DNA of 64,000 bases, taken from contig JAOTON010001078.1 in the NCBI GenBank assembly GCA_034440635.1, positions 512,001 through 576,000 of the forward strand, in the 5' to 3' direction. The notes under the pieces were generated by a model, which saw only the letters and a list, made by a program, of their open reading frames with translations, had not been told where the DNA came from and searched no databases. This document shows positions 22,575 through 31,699 of the stretch, piece after piece. How positions within the stretch are numbered: position 1 is the stretch's first letter; each line of letters begins with the position of its first letter. The position numbers and the translations under genes were made by a program. This DNA comes from Lepas anatifera (Eukaryota > Arthropoda > Thecostraca > Lepadidae).

Positions 22575-23170
22575 AGCCGGCAGTCTGACTATTGACAACG
22601 CGGCGGTCCGTTACTATGCCGACAGTCTGGCTATTGACAACGCGGCGGTCTGTTACTATGCCGGCAGTCTGGGCTATTGACAACGCGGCGGTCTGTTACT
22701 ATGCCGTCAGTCTGGCTATTGACAACGCGGCGGTCTGTTACTATGCCGGCAGTCTGGGCTATTGACAACGCGGCGGTCTGTTACTATGCCGACAGTCTGG
22801 CTATTGACAACGCGGCGGTCTGTTACTATGCCGGCAGTCTGGCTATTGACAACGCGGCGGTCTGTTACTATGCCGGCAGTCTGGGCTATTGACAACGCGG
22901 CGGTCTGTTACTATGCCGACAGTCTGGCTATTGACAACGCGGCGGTCTGTTACTATGCCGGCAGTCTGGCTATTGACAACGCGGTGGTCTGTTACTATGC
23001 CGGCAGTCTGGGCTATTGATAATGCGGCGGTATGTTACTATGCCGACAGTCTGGCTATTGACAACGCGGCGGTCTGTTACTATGCCGTGGCTATTGACAA
23101 CGCGGCGGTCTGTTACTATGCCGGCAGTCTGGGCTATTGACAACGCGGCGGTCTGTTACTATGCCGACAG
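22575..23170 (+). repeat. DEK intron minisatellite carrying acceptor copies
   Basis: About 14 copies of a ~42-bp unit containing CTATTGACAACGCGGCGGTC, TGTTACTATGCCGGCAG and TCTGG. The last unit is the true 3' splice site: GCCGACAG followed by exon bases TCTGG. Internal units therefore repeat ~35 intron bases plus five exon bases. Plus-strand open frames here are repeat artefacts. Confidence 0.95.
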
Positions 23171-23325
23171 TCTGGAAAGCCGGAGGATGTGAAGACGCTG
23201 CACCAGGTGATATTCTTACGTCCGGGGCGACCGCACGAGTTCAGACGGAACCTGCGCAACTTCCGCGGCTTCGCATTCAAAAAGGGCTCGCCAGAGTACG
23301 ACAAGAAAAAGGAAAACTTAGAGAG
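23171..23325 (+). CDS. DEK: DEK exon, pseudo-SAP region
   Basis: The exon reads SGKPEDVKTLHQVIFLRPG, then FRRNLRNFRGFAFKKGSPEY, and ends in KKKENLER with the Arg codon split before GTGAGG. This matches the vertebrate block LHKLLYNRPG...KKNVGQFSGFPFEKGS...YKKKEEML. It belongs to the structured DNA-binding core. The acceptor is the last unit of a 14-copy array, so many potential acceptors sit immediately upstream. The ending phase 2 fits the one-base start of the next exon. Confidence 0.93.
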
Positions 23326-24392
23326 GTGAGGCCAACCGGCAAGAAGTGATGTAATGGGTGAAGGGTCCAAGTTCGGCTCCTGATGGTAGTGCTGCGGTAA
23401 TTTGGGTGAAACTCAAACAAACTGAAATGGCCACTGTTAATATCGGTGACATTTTGTGTCGGTTGAGCGCAGGACTGCGTAAGCGGCTGTTCAAAGCACT
23501 TATGGTTCCGCTTCTGTTTCCTACTGGTCTCCCGTGGTTTTGCTACCACTGCTCCCAGAAGATCGAGTCTGAGAGAACCGCTAATGTGTGCTACTTAATA
23601 TCCGCATGCCATCTTATTTCCTGATTCGGGACCAAAAGCAAAAAGGAAAAGAGATGTTTAAGTGATTTTAGATCAAAAACTGCAAACAAATATTCAAGTG
23701 CGCCTGAGGCTTAGGCTCTAGGGCGCCTGAGGCCTGAAATGAGTTATGTTTAGTTATCTCGATGTGTGCTTCGAGGCGGGACGAGAGCCCTGCCGCAATG
23801 TTGAACAACTCCGACACCCGTGTGTGATCACGGACTGACGTCTGAAGTGGCGTTTCCTGGTATCATTTGTAATGCGATCGCAATACTGGAGGAGCATTGT
23901 CATCAGCTTTGGTGGAGTCATGACAGTGGCCATCGCAAAGACTGATAGTCACCACAGGCAACGGCTCAACCACGGCAGCCGCTGGCCAGGTCCTCCAGCT
24001 TTGCTATCGTATCGCGAATGACGCCAGCAGAACGACACTTCAGAGGCCAGTACTTAAACAGATCGTCGCTGTCACATACGAAGGCGTCGGGCCTGTTCAG
24101 ACATGTCAGGTCTATCAGTAAGAGCAAACCAACTGACCTGTGTTGACGGAGCAGGGGGAGCGGGGTTGGCATTGAAATTTGAAACTCTCATTGATAAAAA
24201 TGTTCCCTTTGTAATAAAAACCTGCTTGACTTTGGAATCCCAACGTCCCGTTTTATGCTCCCGATATAAGCTTAAACTTCTCCTTTTTTTAAGGGTTTTC
24301 TTTTTTAAAGAGATGGGACGACGTACAGTAAAATCTTAAGCAAAATCATGCTACCAATTTGTTTTCCTAAGTCTGCAGCAGGAATGTGCGAC

Positions 24393-24482
24393 TTCGCCTC
24401 GCGGTCTGTGACAGATATGCTTCATGCTTCATCGTGCAGTCCGTGGCAGGGACGCCTTGCTTCACCGCGCGGTCTGTGGCAG
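24393..24482 (+). repeat. Three degenerate copies of the next DEK acceptor
   Basis: GCGGTCTGTGACAG, GCAGTCCGTGGCAG and GCGGTCTGTGGCAG occur at ~36-bp spacing, separated by related GCTTCA-containing spacers. The third is the true acceptor ending at 24482. Confidence 0.75.
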
Positions 24483-24609
24483 GTACCGCCTGGACGCGCT
24501 GAAGGAGATGGCGCGTATCCTGGACCTGAGCAAGAAGACTGGCGCCCGCGAGGAGCTGGCGCTGTCGGTGCTGGAGTTTCTGTGTGACCCGAAACCGTCC
24601 GGTCGTGAG
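24483..24609 (+). CDS. DEK: DEK exon encoding the SAP motif
   Basis: One base completes the split Arg codon, then 42 codons read YRLDALKEMARILDLSKKTG followed by AREELALSVLEFLCDPKPSG and RE. This is the SAP DNA-binding helix pair of DEK (compare ICEVLDLERSG...LVKRILNFLMHPKPSG). The donor is GTGAGA at 24610. Residue spacing is as expected for DEK, so this is the firmest single piece of the assignment. Confidence 0.95.
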
Positions 24610-25311
24610 GTGAGACCCCGTTGCTACTTGTCCAAAGCCCGGCGGACAAAACTATCCAGAGCTATGGCGCGCCGGTAATTGTCTCCCCATCCGACGCCCG
24701 GTGCGGGATAATGAGGTGTCTTTCAGAGGTCGGAGCCAAATGAAACGTTTCGGAAGCAGGGCTCAAGCAGGTGAACGCCTGAAACAGAATCTTTCTTATT
24801 CTAGGAGATTGACTCAAATTGGGCAGTACTTCTTCAGGTCTGAGCGCTTGGAGGGAGGGGGGAGGGGCATGGCCGGATTGCCTCCCAATGGATCTGCTCC
24901 TGTGGGCCCCAACTCCTAAGCTTTGCTGCCGACCCAGGTAAATATCTTCAGCATTACGCCTGCCTGCCAGGGACCAAGGGATACTGGCTGACACCGAAAC
25001 TCCAAATTTTCTTCAAAACCCACATACATGCTCCATAAAACCTTTATGCTCCTGGAAAAGTGTCTGAGCTAATTTTGGATGACCGATCTCTGTGAAGAGA
25101 AGTATAGAAGGATTTGTGAGGCTGAAGGATTTCTGGGAATTTGGGCCCCGCGCTCGTCAGTGAGGATGTCACGGTGCGTGCTGGCTGCTTCGGTTCACAG
25201 CCGTGGGAGTAGGCAGTGGAAGGACCACAGAAGAACACACGAAGACAAGAACACACGAGTGCAGTTTACACAGTAATTTAAAAGGCACGGCGCAGCAAGG
25301 TGCTGCCAGGC

Positions 25312-25571
25312 ACATGTGCCGGCAATGCCAGGGATGCATTTTTAGGTTTCAAATAGTAAGATAGGGCTACAGCGCGAAAAACTAATTTTCTTAAAATAAC
25401 CTGCATTCTTTTCAAAGCACCAAATCCATTGTTTTCTCAATACCCCACTAAATTTGAAGTTTTTAAAGAACGCTAGTTGTTGGCAGAAAAAGTTACCGAC
25501 TGTGTTGCGCTGTAGCCCTATCTTACCTCATACCCCAAACAAATTCATGCCTGGCATCGCTGGTAGGTAGT
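25312..25571. mobile_element. Nonautonomous element with long inverted repeats in a DEK intron
   Basis: A perfect 20-bp inverted repeat, GTAAGATAGGGCTACAGCGC (25356-25375) and its complement (25507-25526), sits inside a longer imperfect one that extends outward through GCCAGGGATGCATTT and its counterpart. The centre is AT-rich and noncoding. No target duplication could be fixed. Confidence 0.7.
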
Positions 25572-25611
25572 GCCCTGACACCTCTGGCACAGCAAGGCAC
25601 AAACAGGCTGT

Positions 25612-25842
25612 GGCCTGCTGTTCCGTGTCTTTAAAATTACCGTGTACACGGCACCACAGGTAGCGGCATTGAGAAGCATGTCCCTCCTCACAAAGCGATG
25701 TCTCTTTGGAGAGATTGTATCTGTGCCCTGCTATTCGCGTTTTTAAAATTACCGTGTACACGGCACAACATGGAGCGGCATTGAGAAGCATGTCCCTCCT
25801 CACAAAGCGATGTCCCTTTGCATAGGGATTGTATCACACGTG
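25612..25842 (+). repeat. Two-copy tandem duplication, ~120-bp unit
   Basis: Both copies contain TAAAATTACCGTGTACACGG, GAGAAGCATGTCCCTCCTCA and GATTGTATC in the same order. They lie in the DEK intron directly after the inverted-repeat element. Confidence 0.85.
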
Positions 25843-26221
25843 GAAAAGATGAAAACATTTTTGCAACTCGGACGATCTTCTAGTCTTGGAATATTTGTGT
25901 TATAATTTCTGTACATCTTTGATCTTTTATTGTCTCTCTCTCTCTTCCCTGTATTGGGGCCTTGGTACTCGAACGAAATCACGATATCTACTTTGTCATC
26001 CATGGGGTGCTCTGTTCATTATTTTTTTCATGATGGACCTCATTTCAGTTCATTTCCATGACAAATATGTTTCTATCGATGTTTGATACTTTACTTAGTC
26101 CACTAAGCTCGATTTTCATAATGCCATTTGCGTCGGACTGGAAATATTTAGATTCAGTAATTGGCAATCTGCAATCGAGAAACAAATTTAAGTCCCCGGT
26201 TTCACCATGCTGTTTTCCCAG

Positions 26222-26389
26222 GTGAAGAAAAGGAAGCCCAAGTCCAAGTCTGGCAGCGCGAAGAAGGCTACTCCGGGCAAGAAGCGTGGCCGTCCTAAAA
26301 TGTCGGGCAATGAGGCCGACATCGAGGACGCCATAGACAGCGTGCTGCAGGGCGGCTCGGAGTCAGACGACGACAGTGAGGACGAGGAG
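26222..26389 (+). CDS. DEK: DEK exon, AT-hook-like basic segment and acidic tract
   Basis: The 56 codons begin VKKRKPKSKSGSAKK and include GKKRGRPKMSG, an AT-hook-like RGRP core, then IEDAIDSVLQGGSESDDDSEDEE. Basic, nuclear-localisation-like and acidic blocks fit the middle of DEK. The acceptor is TTTTCCCAG and the donor GAG|GTGAGG. The last 21 exon bases plus 11 intron bases form the unit amplified downstream. It ends in phase 0, but the next recognised exon needs phase 1, so an intervening exon or a sequence error must exist. Confidence 0.85.
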
Positions 26390-26905
26390 GTGAGGCTGCA
26401 GATGACAGTGGAGACGAGGAGGTGAGGCTGCAGACAATGGTGGAGACGAGGAGGTGAGGCTGCAGACGACAGTGAAGACGAGGAGGTGAGGCTGCAGACG
26501 ATGGTGGAGACGAGGAGGTGAGGCTGCAGACGATGGTGGAGACGAGGAGGTGAGGCTACAGACGACGGTGGAGACGAGGAGGTGATGCCGCAGACGACAG
26601 TGGAGATGAGGAGGTGAGGCTGCAGACGACAGTGGAGACGAGGAGGTGATGCTGCAGACGATGGTGGAGACGAGGAGGTGAGGCTGCAGACGATGGTGGA
26701 GACGAGGAGGTGAGGCTGCAGACGATGGTGGAGACGAGGAGGTGAGGCTGCAGACGACAGTGGAGACGAGGAGGTGAGGCTGCAGACGATGGTGGAGACG
26801 AGGAGGTGAGGCTGCAGACGACGGTGGAGACGAGGAGGTGATGCCGCAGACGACAGTGAAGATGAGGAGGTGAGGCTGCAGACGACAGTGGAGACGAGGG
26901 GGGAG
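26390..26905 (+). repeat. 32-bp minisatellite made of exon end plus donor
   Basis: About 16 units follow GACGACAGTGGAGACGAGGA, then G|GTGAGGCTGCA. The first unit is the real exon end and GTGAGG donor at 26390. Most units keep an intact GAG|GTGAGG. The long minus-strand frames here (SSPPSSAASPPRLH-type) are artefacts. Confidence 0.96.
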
Positions 26906-27979
26906 GTGAGGTTACATATGGTATTGAGACGAGGGGGTTCATACGATATGGAGACCAAAAAGCGGAGGTTTTGGACGACATGGAGGTGAGTGGAGGTTTT
27001 GGATACGGAGACGAGAAGGTGGGGTTTCAGACTTATGGAGACGGGGAGAGAAGGTAAGTAGACGAGAGTATGGGTGATTGTGAAGACAACAGGAGGATTC
27101 ATACGATTATGGAGACGGTAAGGTGAGTTTCCAGTCAACAGAGATGATGGGAAGAGATTTTAGATAATGAGATGAGATTTCAGACGATGATTGAGACAAG
27201 GAAGATGATATTTCAGATGATTTGGAAGACCAGGAGGGGAGGTTTGAGACAGAAGTGCAGGCCGTGACGCGGTGCTCCTGGCGACGAAAACTGGTTGACG
27301 CTGGAGGCAAGGCGTCAGACAGTGGCGCAGGTGGAGTTTCAGAAACACGCAGCCCTGTTCACGGTACCTGTGTACAGTGTGAGCGTAAACATGCTTCAGA
27401 TTACCTAGACCCCACCCATCTGCGCTGTGACATCGTGCCCCTGTGTACACTCCGTGAACACATCGTACACAAAATCTGTGCTTGAAGTTCGTCGCAGGCC
27501 CGTACGCTATATCTTTAGCACGGGAGTGGCTGCTGCAGGTGCGCCGTTTTAGTAGAATATTTTCATGTTGACGGTGTGCATGCTCGCCAGTCGTGCACAC
27601 TGTACACTTGAGTATGACGTCATACCCATCTTCCCGCCAAGCTTGGCTCCGCCCCCCCCATCTTCAATCCTGCTCGACGCTGATTGGCTGTACACACCTT
27701 CCACACTGTACACATGTGCCGTGAACACTCCTCGGGATGTGAAGCGTGGGACGGGTGGCCCAGTGGTAGATCAGCTGCCTCCCTGGCCCTGTGTGCTGGC
27801 ATGAAGTCCGTTGGATACCTCATTGTCCAGGGCATGGCTCACATAGTGTGGTTCGGTCTGGTGGTCTGGTCTGATCTGACCCTTCTTGTGGCCGGATCTA
27901 ATGACTGGTTTTGTTCCTGAATATTCTGTAGGTAAAAAGTCTGAAGTCTGCTTGACATAATGTTGTCTGAATGTTCCAG

Positions 27980-28143
27980 CCCCTAAGAAGAAGAAGGCAT
28001 CCCCGCAGAAATCCCCCGCTAAGAAAACTCCGAAGAAGACGCCCGCAAAACCAGCGAAGAAGACAGCGCGAAAGAAGAAGGGTGACGATGACTCTTCTAG
28101 CGAGGATGAACCGCTGGTCAAAAAGCCCTCCAAACCTCCAACG
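27980..28143 (+). CDS. DEK: DEK exon, lysine-rich region
   Basis: After acceptor TGTTCCAG the frame reads PKKKKASPQKSPAKKTPKKT and later DDSSSEDEPLVKKPSKPPT, ending in ACG before a GTAGGG donor. The SSEDEPL.KK..KPPT block is nearly that of vertebrate DEK just before the C-terminal domain. Two bases precede the first full codon, so a phase-1 donor is required; the exon ending at 26389 is phase 0. The Lys/Pro/Ser composition fits a phosphorylatable, chromatin-binding linker. Confidence 0.9.
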
Positions 28144-28503
28144 GTAGGGAGCTGGTGTCGGTTGTGTCGCGAGTACAGGGCGGGAGGCGAGGTCGGGCTT
28201 GTCTGAAATCCCCCTTCCCGCAAAGCATAATTCAGTTGCTGTAAAAACTAACAAAGCTGTAGTGTGTAAACTTGATGTAAATACAAGATTTGGACTTAAA
28301 CAACCTTTTGATACCACCTTTGGCTTATTCAAGAGAATAATTTATGGAATTTCCCTGGTTGTTTATGGAGAACACAATTACATAAACATCGCATTGAGTA
28401 GTACTTGCTATGTACGCGGGTCCGGACGGTGTGACGCGTGGTTCTGTAGTTGCCACTGTCCGCTGCAGTGCAGTAACAGCGTGGTGACCCCCCCCGTGCA
28501 CAG

Positions 28504-28656
28504 GACGCCGAGATCCGGAGTCTGGTGCGGAAGCTGTTGGATGGAGCCAACCTGGAGGAGGTCACCATGAAGACGGTGCTGACGCGGGTGTACGCCAAGT
28601 ACCCGCAGCACGACCTCACGCCGCGCAAGGACTTCATCAAGCAGACAGTGAAAGCG
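28504..28656 (+). CDS. DEK: DEK exon, C-terminal DEK domain
   Basis: The 51 codons read DAEIRSLVRKLLDGANLEEV, then MKTVLTRVYAKYPQHDLTPR and KDFIKQTVKA. This is the winged-helix-like DEK C-terminal domain (compare LKKTIKKLLASANLEEVTMKQ..., ...DLTERKDFIKTTVKE). Phase 0 on both sides, acceptor GTGCACAG, donor GTGCGT. This domain binds DNA and supports multimerisation in known DEK proteins. Confidence 0.96.
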
Positions 28657-28674
28657 GTGCGTGTTCTGGCAGTG

Positions 28675-29195
28675 TGTTGGAGGGGCCGGCTATCCCAGTG
28701 GCGCTGCGGCGGCCGACTGGAGGGGCCGGCTGCCCCAGTGGCGCTGCGGCGGCCGACTGGAGGGGCCGCCTATCCCAGTGGCGCTGCGGCGTCGACTGGA
28801 GGGGCCGGCTACCCAGTGGCGCTGCGGCGGCCGACTGGAGGGGCCGGCTACCCCAGTGGCGCTGCGGCGGCCGACTGGAGGGCCGGCTGCCCCGGTGGCG
28901 CTGCGGCGGCCGACGGAGGGGCCGCCTATCCCGTGGCGCTGCGGCGGCCGACTGGAGGGGCCGGCTACCCCAGTGGCGCTGCGGCGGCCGACTGGAGGGG
29001 CCGGCTGCCCGGTGGCGCTGCGGCGGCCGACTGGAGGGGCCGGCTGCCCCAGTGGCGCTGCGGCGGCCGACTGGAGGGGCCGCCTATCCCAGTGGCGCTG
29101 CGGCGGTTGACTGGAGGTGCCGGCTATCCCAGGGCGCTGCGGCGGCCGACTGGAGGTGCCGGCTGCCCCAGTGGCGCTGCGGCGTGCTCAAATGT
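28675..29195 (+). repeat. ~44-bp GC-rich minisatellite after a DEK donor
   Basis: About 12 units containing CCCAGTGGCGCTGCGGCGGC and CGACTGGAGGGGCCGGCTG. The array begins within about 20 bp of the GTGCGT donor at 28657. Open frames in all three plus frames are repeat artefacts. Confidence 0.95.
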
Positions 29196-29628
29196 CCGAC
29201 ACTGCACAGATTTTAAAGCCCGCTGGTCGTGGCTTTCGTTTGCCTAAAATGGTTTACCGGTTGGTTCGCTTGATGGTCTCATAGAAGTCAACATGGCTTG
29301 TCTCTCATTTTCCGGATGTATCTCTCAAAATTAATGTTTCGTTATTTACACCAAGTACCGAGGCGCCTTTATTGTGTATCGCGTATGATTATTCTGTGGC
29401 ATTCGTGACGTTCCAAGTTTTCAGACACGTACCGTTTGTATAGCCAAATTATTTGAATTTGAAACACTATCGTTGCACGCGCTAAAATGAACTTCAGAGT
29501 GCAATCTGTTCATGGAGGTCCAAGTGGTGCGTTTTCTTTTCTTTTCTGTTTGTTGCTTTCAGTCTAGGTTTTGTGGTGTGTGGTTATTGTTTAGCGGCAC
29601 GAGTCTGACGCCGTCTGCTCTGTTTCAG

Positions 29629-29640
29629 CTGATCTCGTGA
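29629..29640 (+). CDS. DEK: DEK, terminal coding exon (Leu-Ile-Ser-stop)
   Basis: After TGCTCTGTTTCAG the sequence CTGATCTCGTGA encodes LIS and stop in the required phase 0, matching the known C-terminus of DEK (VKELIS). The following GC-rich 3' UTR extends some hundred bases. No canonical AATAAA was seen, though AT-rich runs lie near 29820-29930. Confidence 0.85.
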   Translation: MIS

Positions 29641-30058
29641 TGGGCCAGCGAGCCGCGCGTGTCATCATCACCCCGCCTCACCGGTCACCATCCCGCCTGC
29701 TCGGTCGCCGGGCCGCCGCGGCTCCACTCGGATCAACTGCCGCCGCCGCTCCCCTCCGGCCGGCCTCCCGGCTCCTCATTTGATTCACTCGACCGGGCCG
29801 TGCATGCACTCTCCCCTTCTTTTATTTGAACGATAAACGCGGTGGACGGATAACGCTTTGTAGTGTATGTGCTCACCACCACGCGGCGCCACCGTCGGTA
29901 TATGTCATTGCCATACAATTTATTTACGGATGATCAGCTGGAAAATTGTCCCGTGCGTGGGCTTTAAATCAGGACATGAATGTGCTCGTCTTTGAGTGGG
30001 GCTTGCATGGGCTTGGCCACTCACAAATGTGTGCTGTTGTGCGTGGGAGGGTGGAGAC

Positions 30059-30088
30059 GGTGTGTGTGTGTATGTGTGCGCGCGCATG
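30059..30088. repeat. (GT)n/(CG)n microsatellite
   Basis: Short alternating purine-pyrimidine run of GT then GCGCGC repeats. Confidence 0.85.
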
Positions 30089-30461
30089 TGCAGCACGTAT
30101 CTCAGTACAATGGCGGGGCGCCCCGCCGCCAACCACACCCAGCGCCGCTGCAGGCGTGCTGTCCACCTCGGGAGCGTGCCGCCCTCCTCGGGCCTGCTGT
30201 GGATGCGTGGCTCTCCTGTGTGAGGACCACCGAAATCGAATGAATACACAGCCGTCGACATTCCGCTCATTTCGTGTCATTTCCCCCGGCCGATGTGCTG
30301 TCCGTAAATCGCTGGCAAGGTCCGCGCGTTGGGCGCACATTACCAATGACTTTAGGTACGATGTTTGGACACAGACGGGGTAAACGAAGTTGGTCCCAAT
30401 TCTTGTTTGGTTCTTGGATCGTAGGCATGTTAGAGGGTAAGACAGAAAAAATGCGTGAGCT

Positions 30462-30625
30462 TCAGTGATGATGCTGACATCGGCATACTGCCTGCACCTG
30501 CAGGGAAAGATGGCGCAGGCTGAGCAGGTAGTCGCACGGAGCCGACATGTGGACGGCTTCTTCACCGCCAGTGTACTTCGGGTGGTAGCGCGAGTCGACT
30601 GCGATAGTAATGTGTCCATGCTGAG
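30462..30625 (-). other. Protein-like open frame of unknown identity
   Basis: The minus frame reads HGHITIAVDSRYHPKYTGGE then AVHMSAPCDYLLSLRHLSLQ, bounded by CAG on the left and a CTGCAG|GTGCAG donor-like site. It directly abuts a broken hAT-like MITE (about 30625-30835). It could be an orphan exon or a remnant of a transposon protein; I do not recognise it. Confidence 0.25.
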
Positions 30626-30835
30626 TCAGATCCAGGGGGCTGCTCGCTCCCTCCCCAATCGAACCTCGGCGCCCCCTGAAATAATCACGGCGCCTCCTAA
30701 AAGATGGATGACATCCCCTGAAATGTCCCTCTCCCCAGGAGGGATGAATTGACGTCCCGCAATAGGATTTAGCGCCCACCAGATAGGGTTTTCCTCCCCT
30801 CTCGCACCTGGTCTGGATAGCGTCCACTTCCGACA
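30625..30835. mobile_element. hAT-like MITE, degraded copy
   Basis: It shares AGATCCAGGGGG, CTCGGCGCCCCCTGAAATAA and the CACCAGATAGGGTTTT modules with the 13881 and 46500 copies. The right terminal repeat is lost. Confidence 0.65.
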
Positions 30836-31103
30836 ACGGCGTTGCTTGGAAAGGTGTTATGAAAATGGTATAGACAATTGAACAGGCTTGTGGGAGGGTT
30901 AAAACAAGCTTTATTTTATACTATCACCTTTTTATATGGTGGTTGGTTGTTGACATCGTTTCAGATTTAGGCACCTCCAATCATTTATAAAAAATCCACT
31001 TCCCTTGACATGCACGTCGTCTTTGGTAATCCAGCCAGAGTCGCCTTGCCGCAACCTGCGCCCGTGGAGCAGCATACCTCTAACGTGGCGTCAGCGTCCG
31101 CAA

Positions 31104-31129
31104 CTTAGTGCCCTTGCAAGGGCACTAAG
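31104..31129. repeat. 26-bp perfect palindrome
   Basis: CTTAGTGCCCTTG is followed immediately by its exact complement with no spacer. No surrounding transposon end was identified. Confidence 0.9.
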
Positions 31130-31699
31130 CCTTGGGGTCTTTGTCCTAGCTGCGCTACCATCTTTCGAAAAACAAGTCGTCACTTCGTACTCTCTGTTGC
31201 CAGTGCCTGGAGTTTCTGTGCCGTGTAAGGTTAGCTGTAGCTTATGCTACGGGTCTATAGTCAGTTTTGCTCATGATTTGTCGTTTGCGCACGCTACAGG
31301 TGCGTCTGATAAACACTTTTCTCTTTTCACTTCAATTATTTTGCAGAATGAGCGGTGTTGGGCTGCTAAACACGATGTGACACGGCTGTGGCTCCCGGCC
31401 GTAAGCCCGTGGCCGCATCACTCACCCTGCACCGACAGGCCCGAGCAAATTAGGAGGCGCCAGTTCAGGTTCGGCGCCTCATGTTTATGTTTCTGCCTCG
31501 GAAACTGGCAGTGGGGAGGTGGAATACAGTCTAGTTTTGATCCTACTATAAGAATGTCCTCTTTTTTGAGACGTCGCGTTCGGATGGAATTAGTCATCAG
31601 CTGACTTTCACCCCCACAGTTGATTTGTTGCATGAAATGCGTTTAAATTTGAAATGTAGATAGAATAATTCCTTGAAAGTTATGATTGAATTCGATCAA

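Noticed and set aside
22575..23170. CRISPR-like array of regular repeats
   Set aside because: Units are contiguous with no unique spacers, the DNA is eukaryotic, and the array ends in a splice acceptor.
23966..24172. Minus-strand frame with DLFKYWPLKCRSAGVIRDT
   Set aside because: Protein-like in parts, but inside a DEK intron, short, and with no recognised family or splice context. It could be a transposon scrap.
26188..27138. 316-codon minus-strand frame rich in Ser/Pro/Leu/His
   Set aside because: It is the complement of the DEK donor-containing minisatellite and of the DEK exon itself.
28525..29247. 240-codon plus-strand frame running from the DEK exon into Gly/Ala/Arg repeats
   Set aside because: Read-through of the GTGCGT donor into the minisatellite. 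The true continuation is the LIS-stop exon at 29629.
31005..31604. 199-codon plus-strand open frame
   Set aside because: No family motif, unremarkable composition, and it runs over the perfect palindrome; probably chance.
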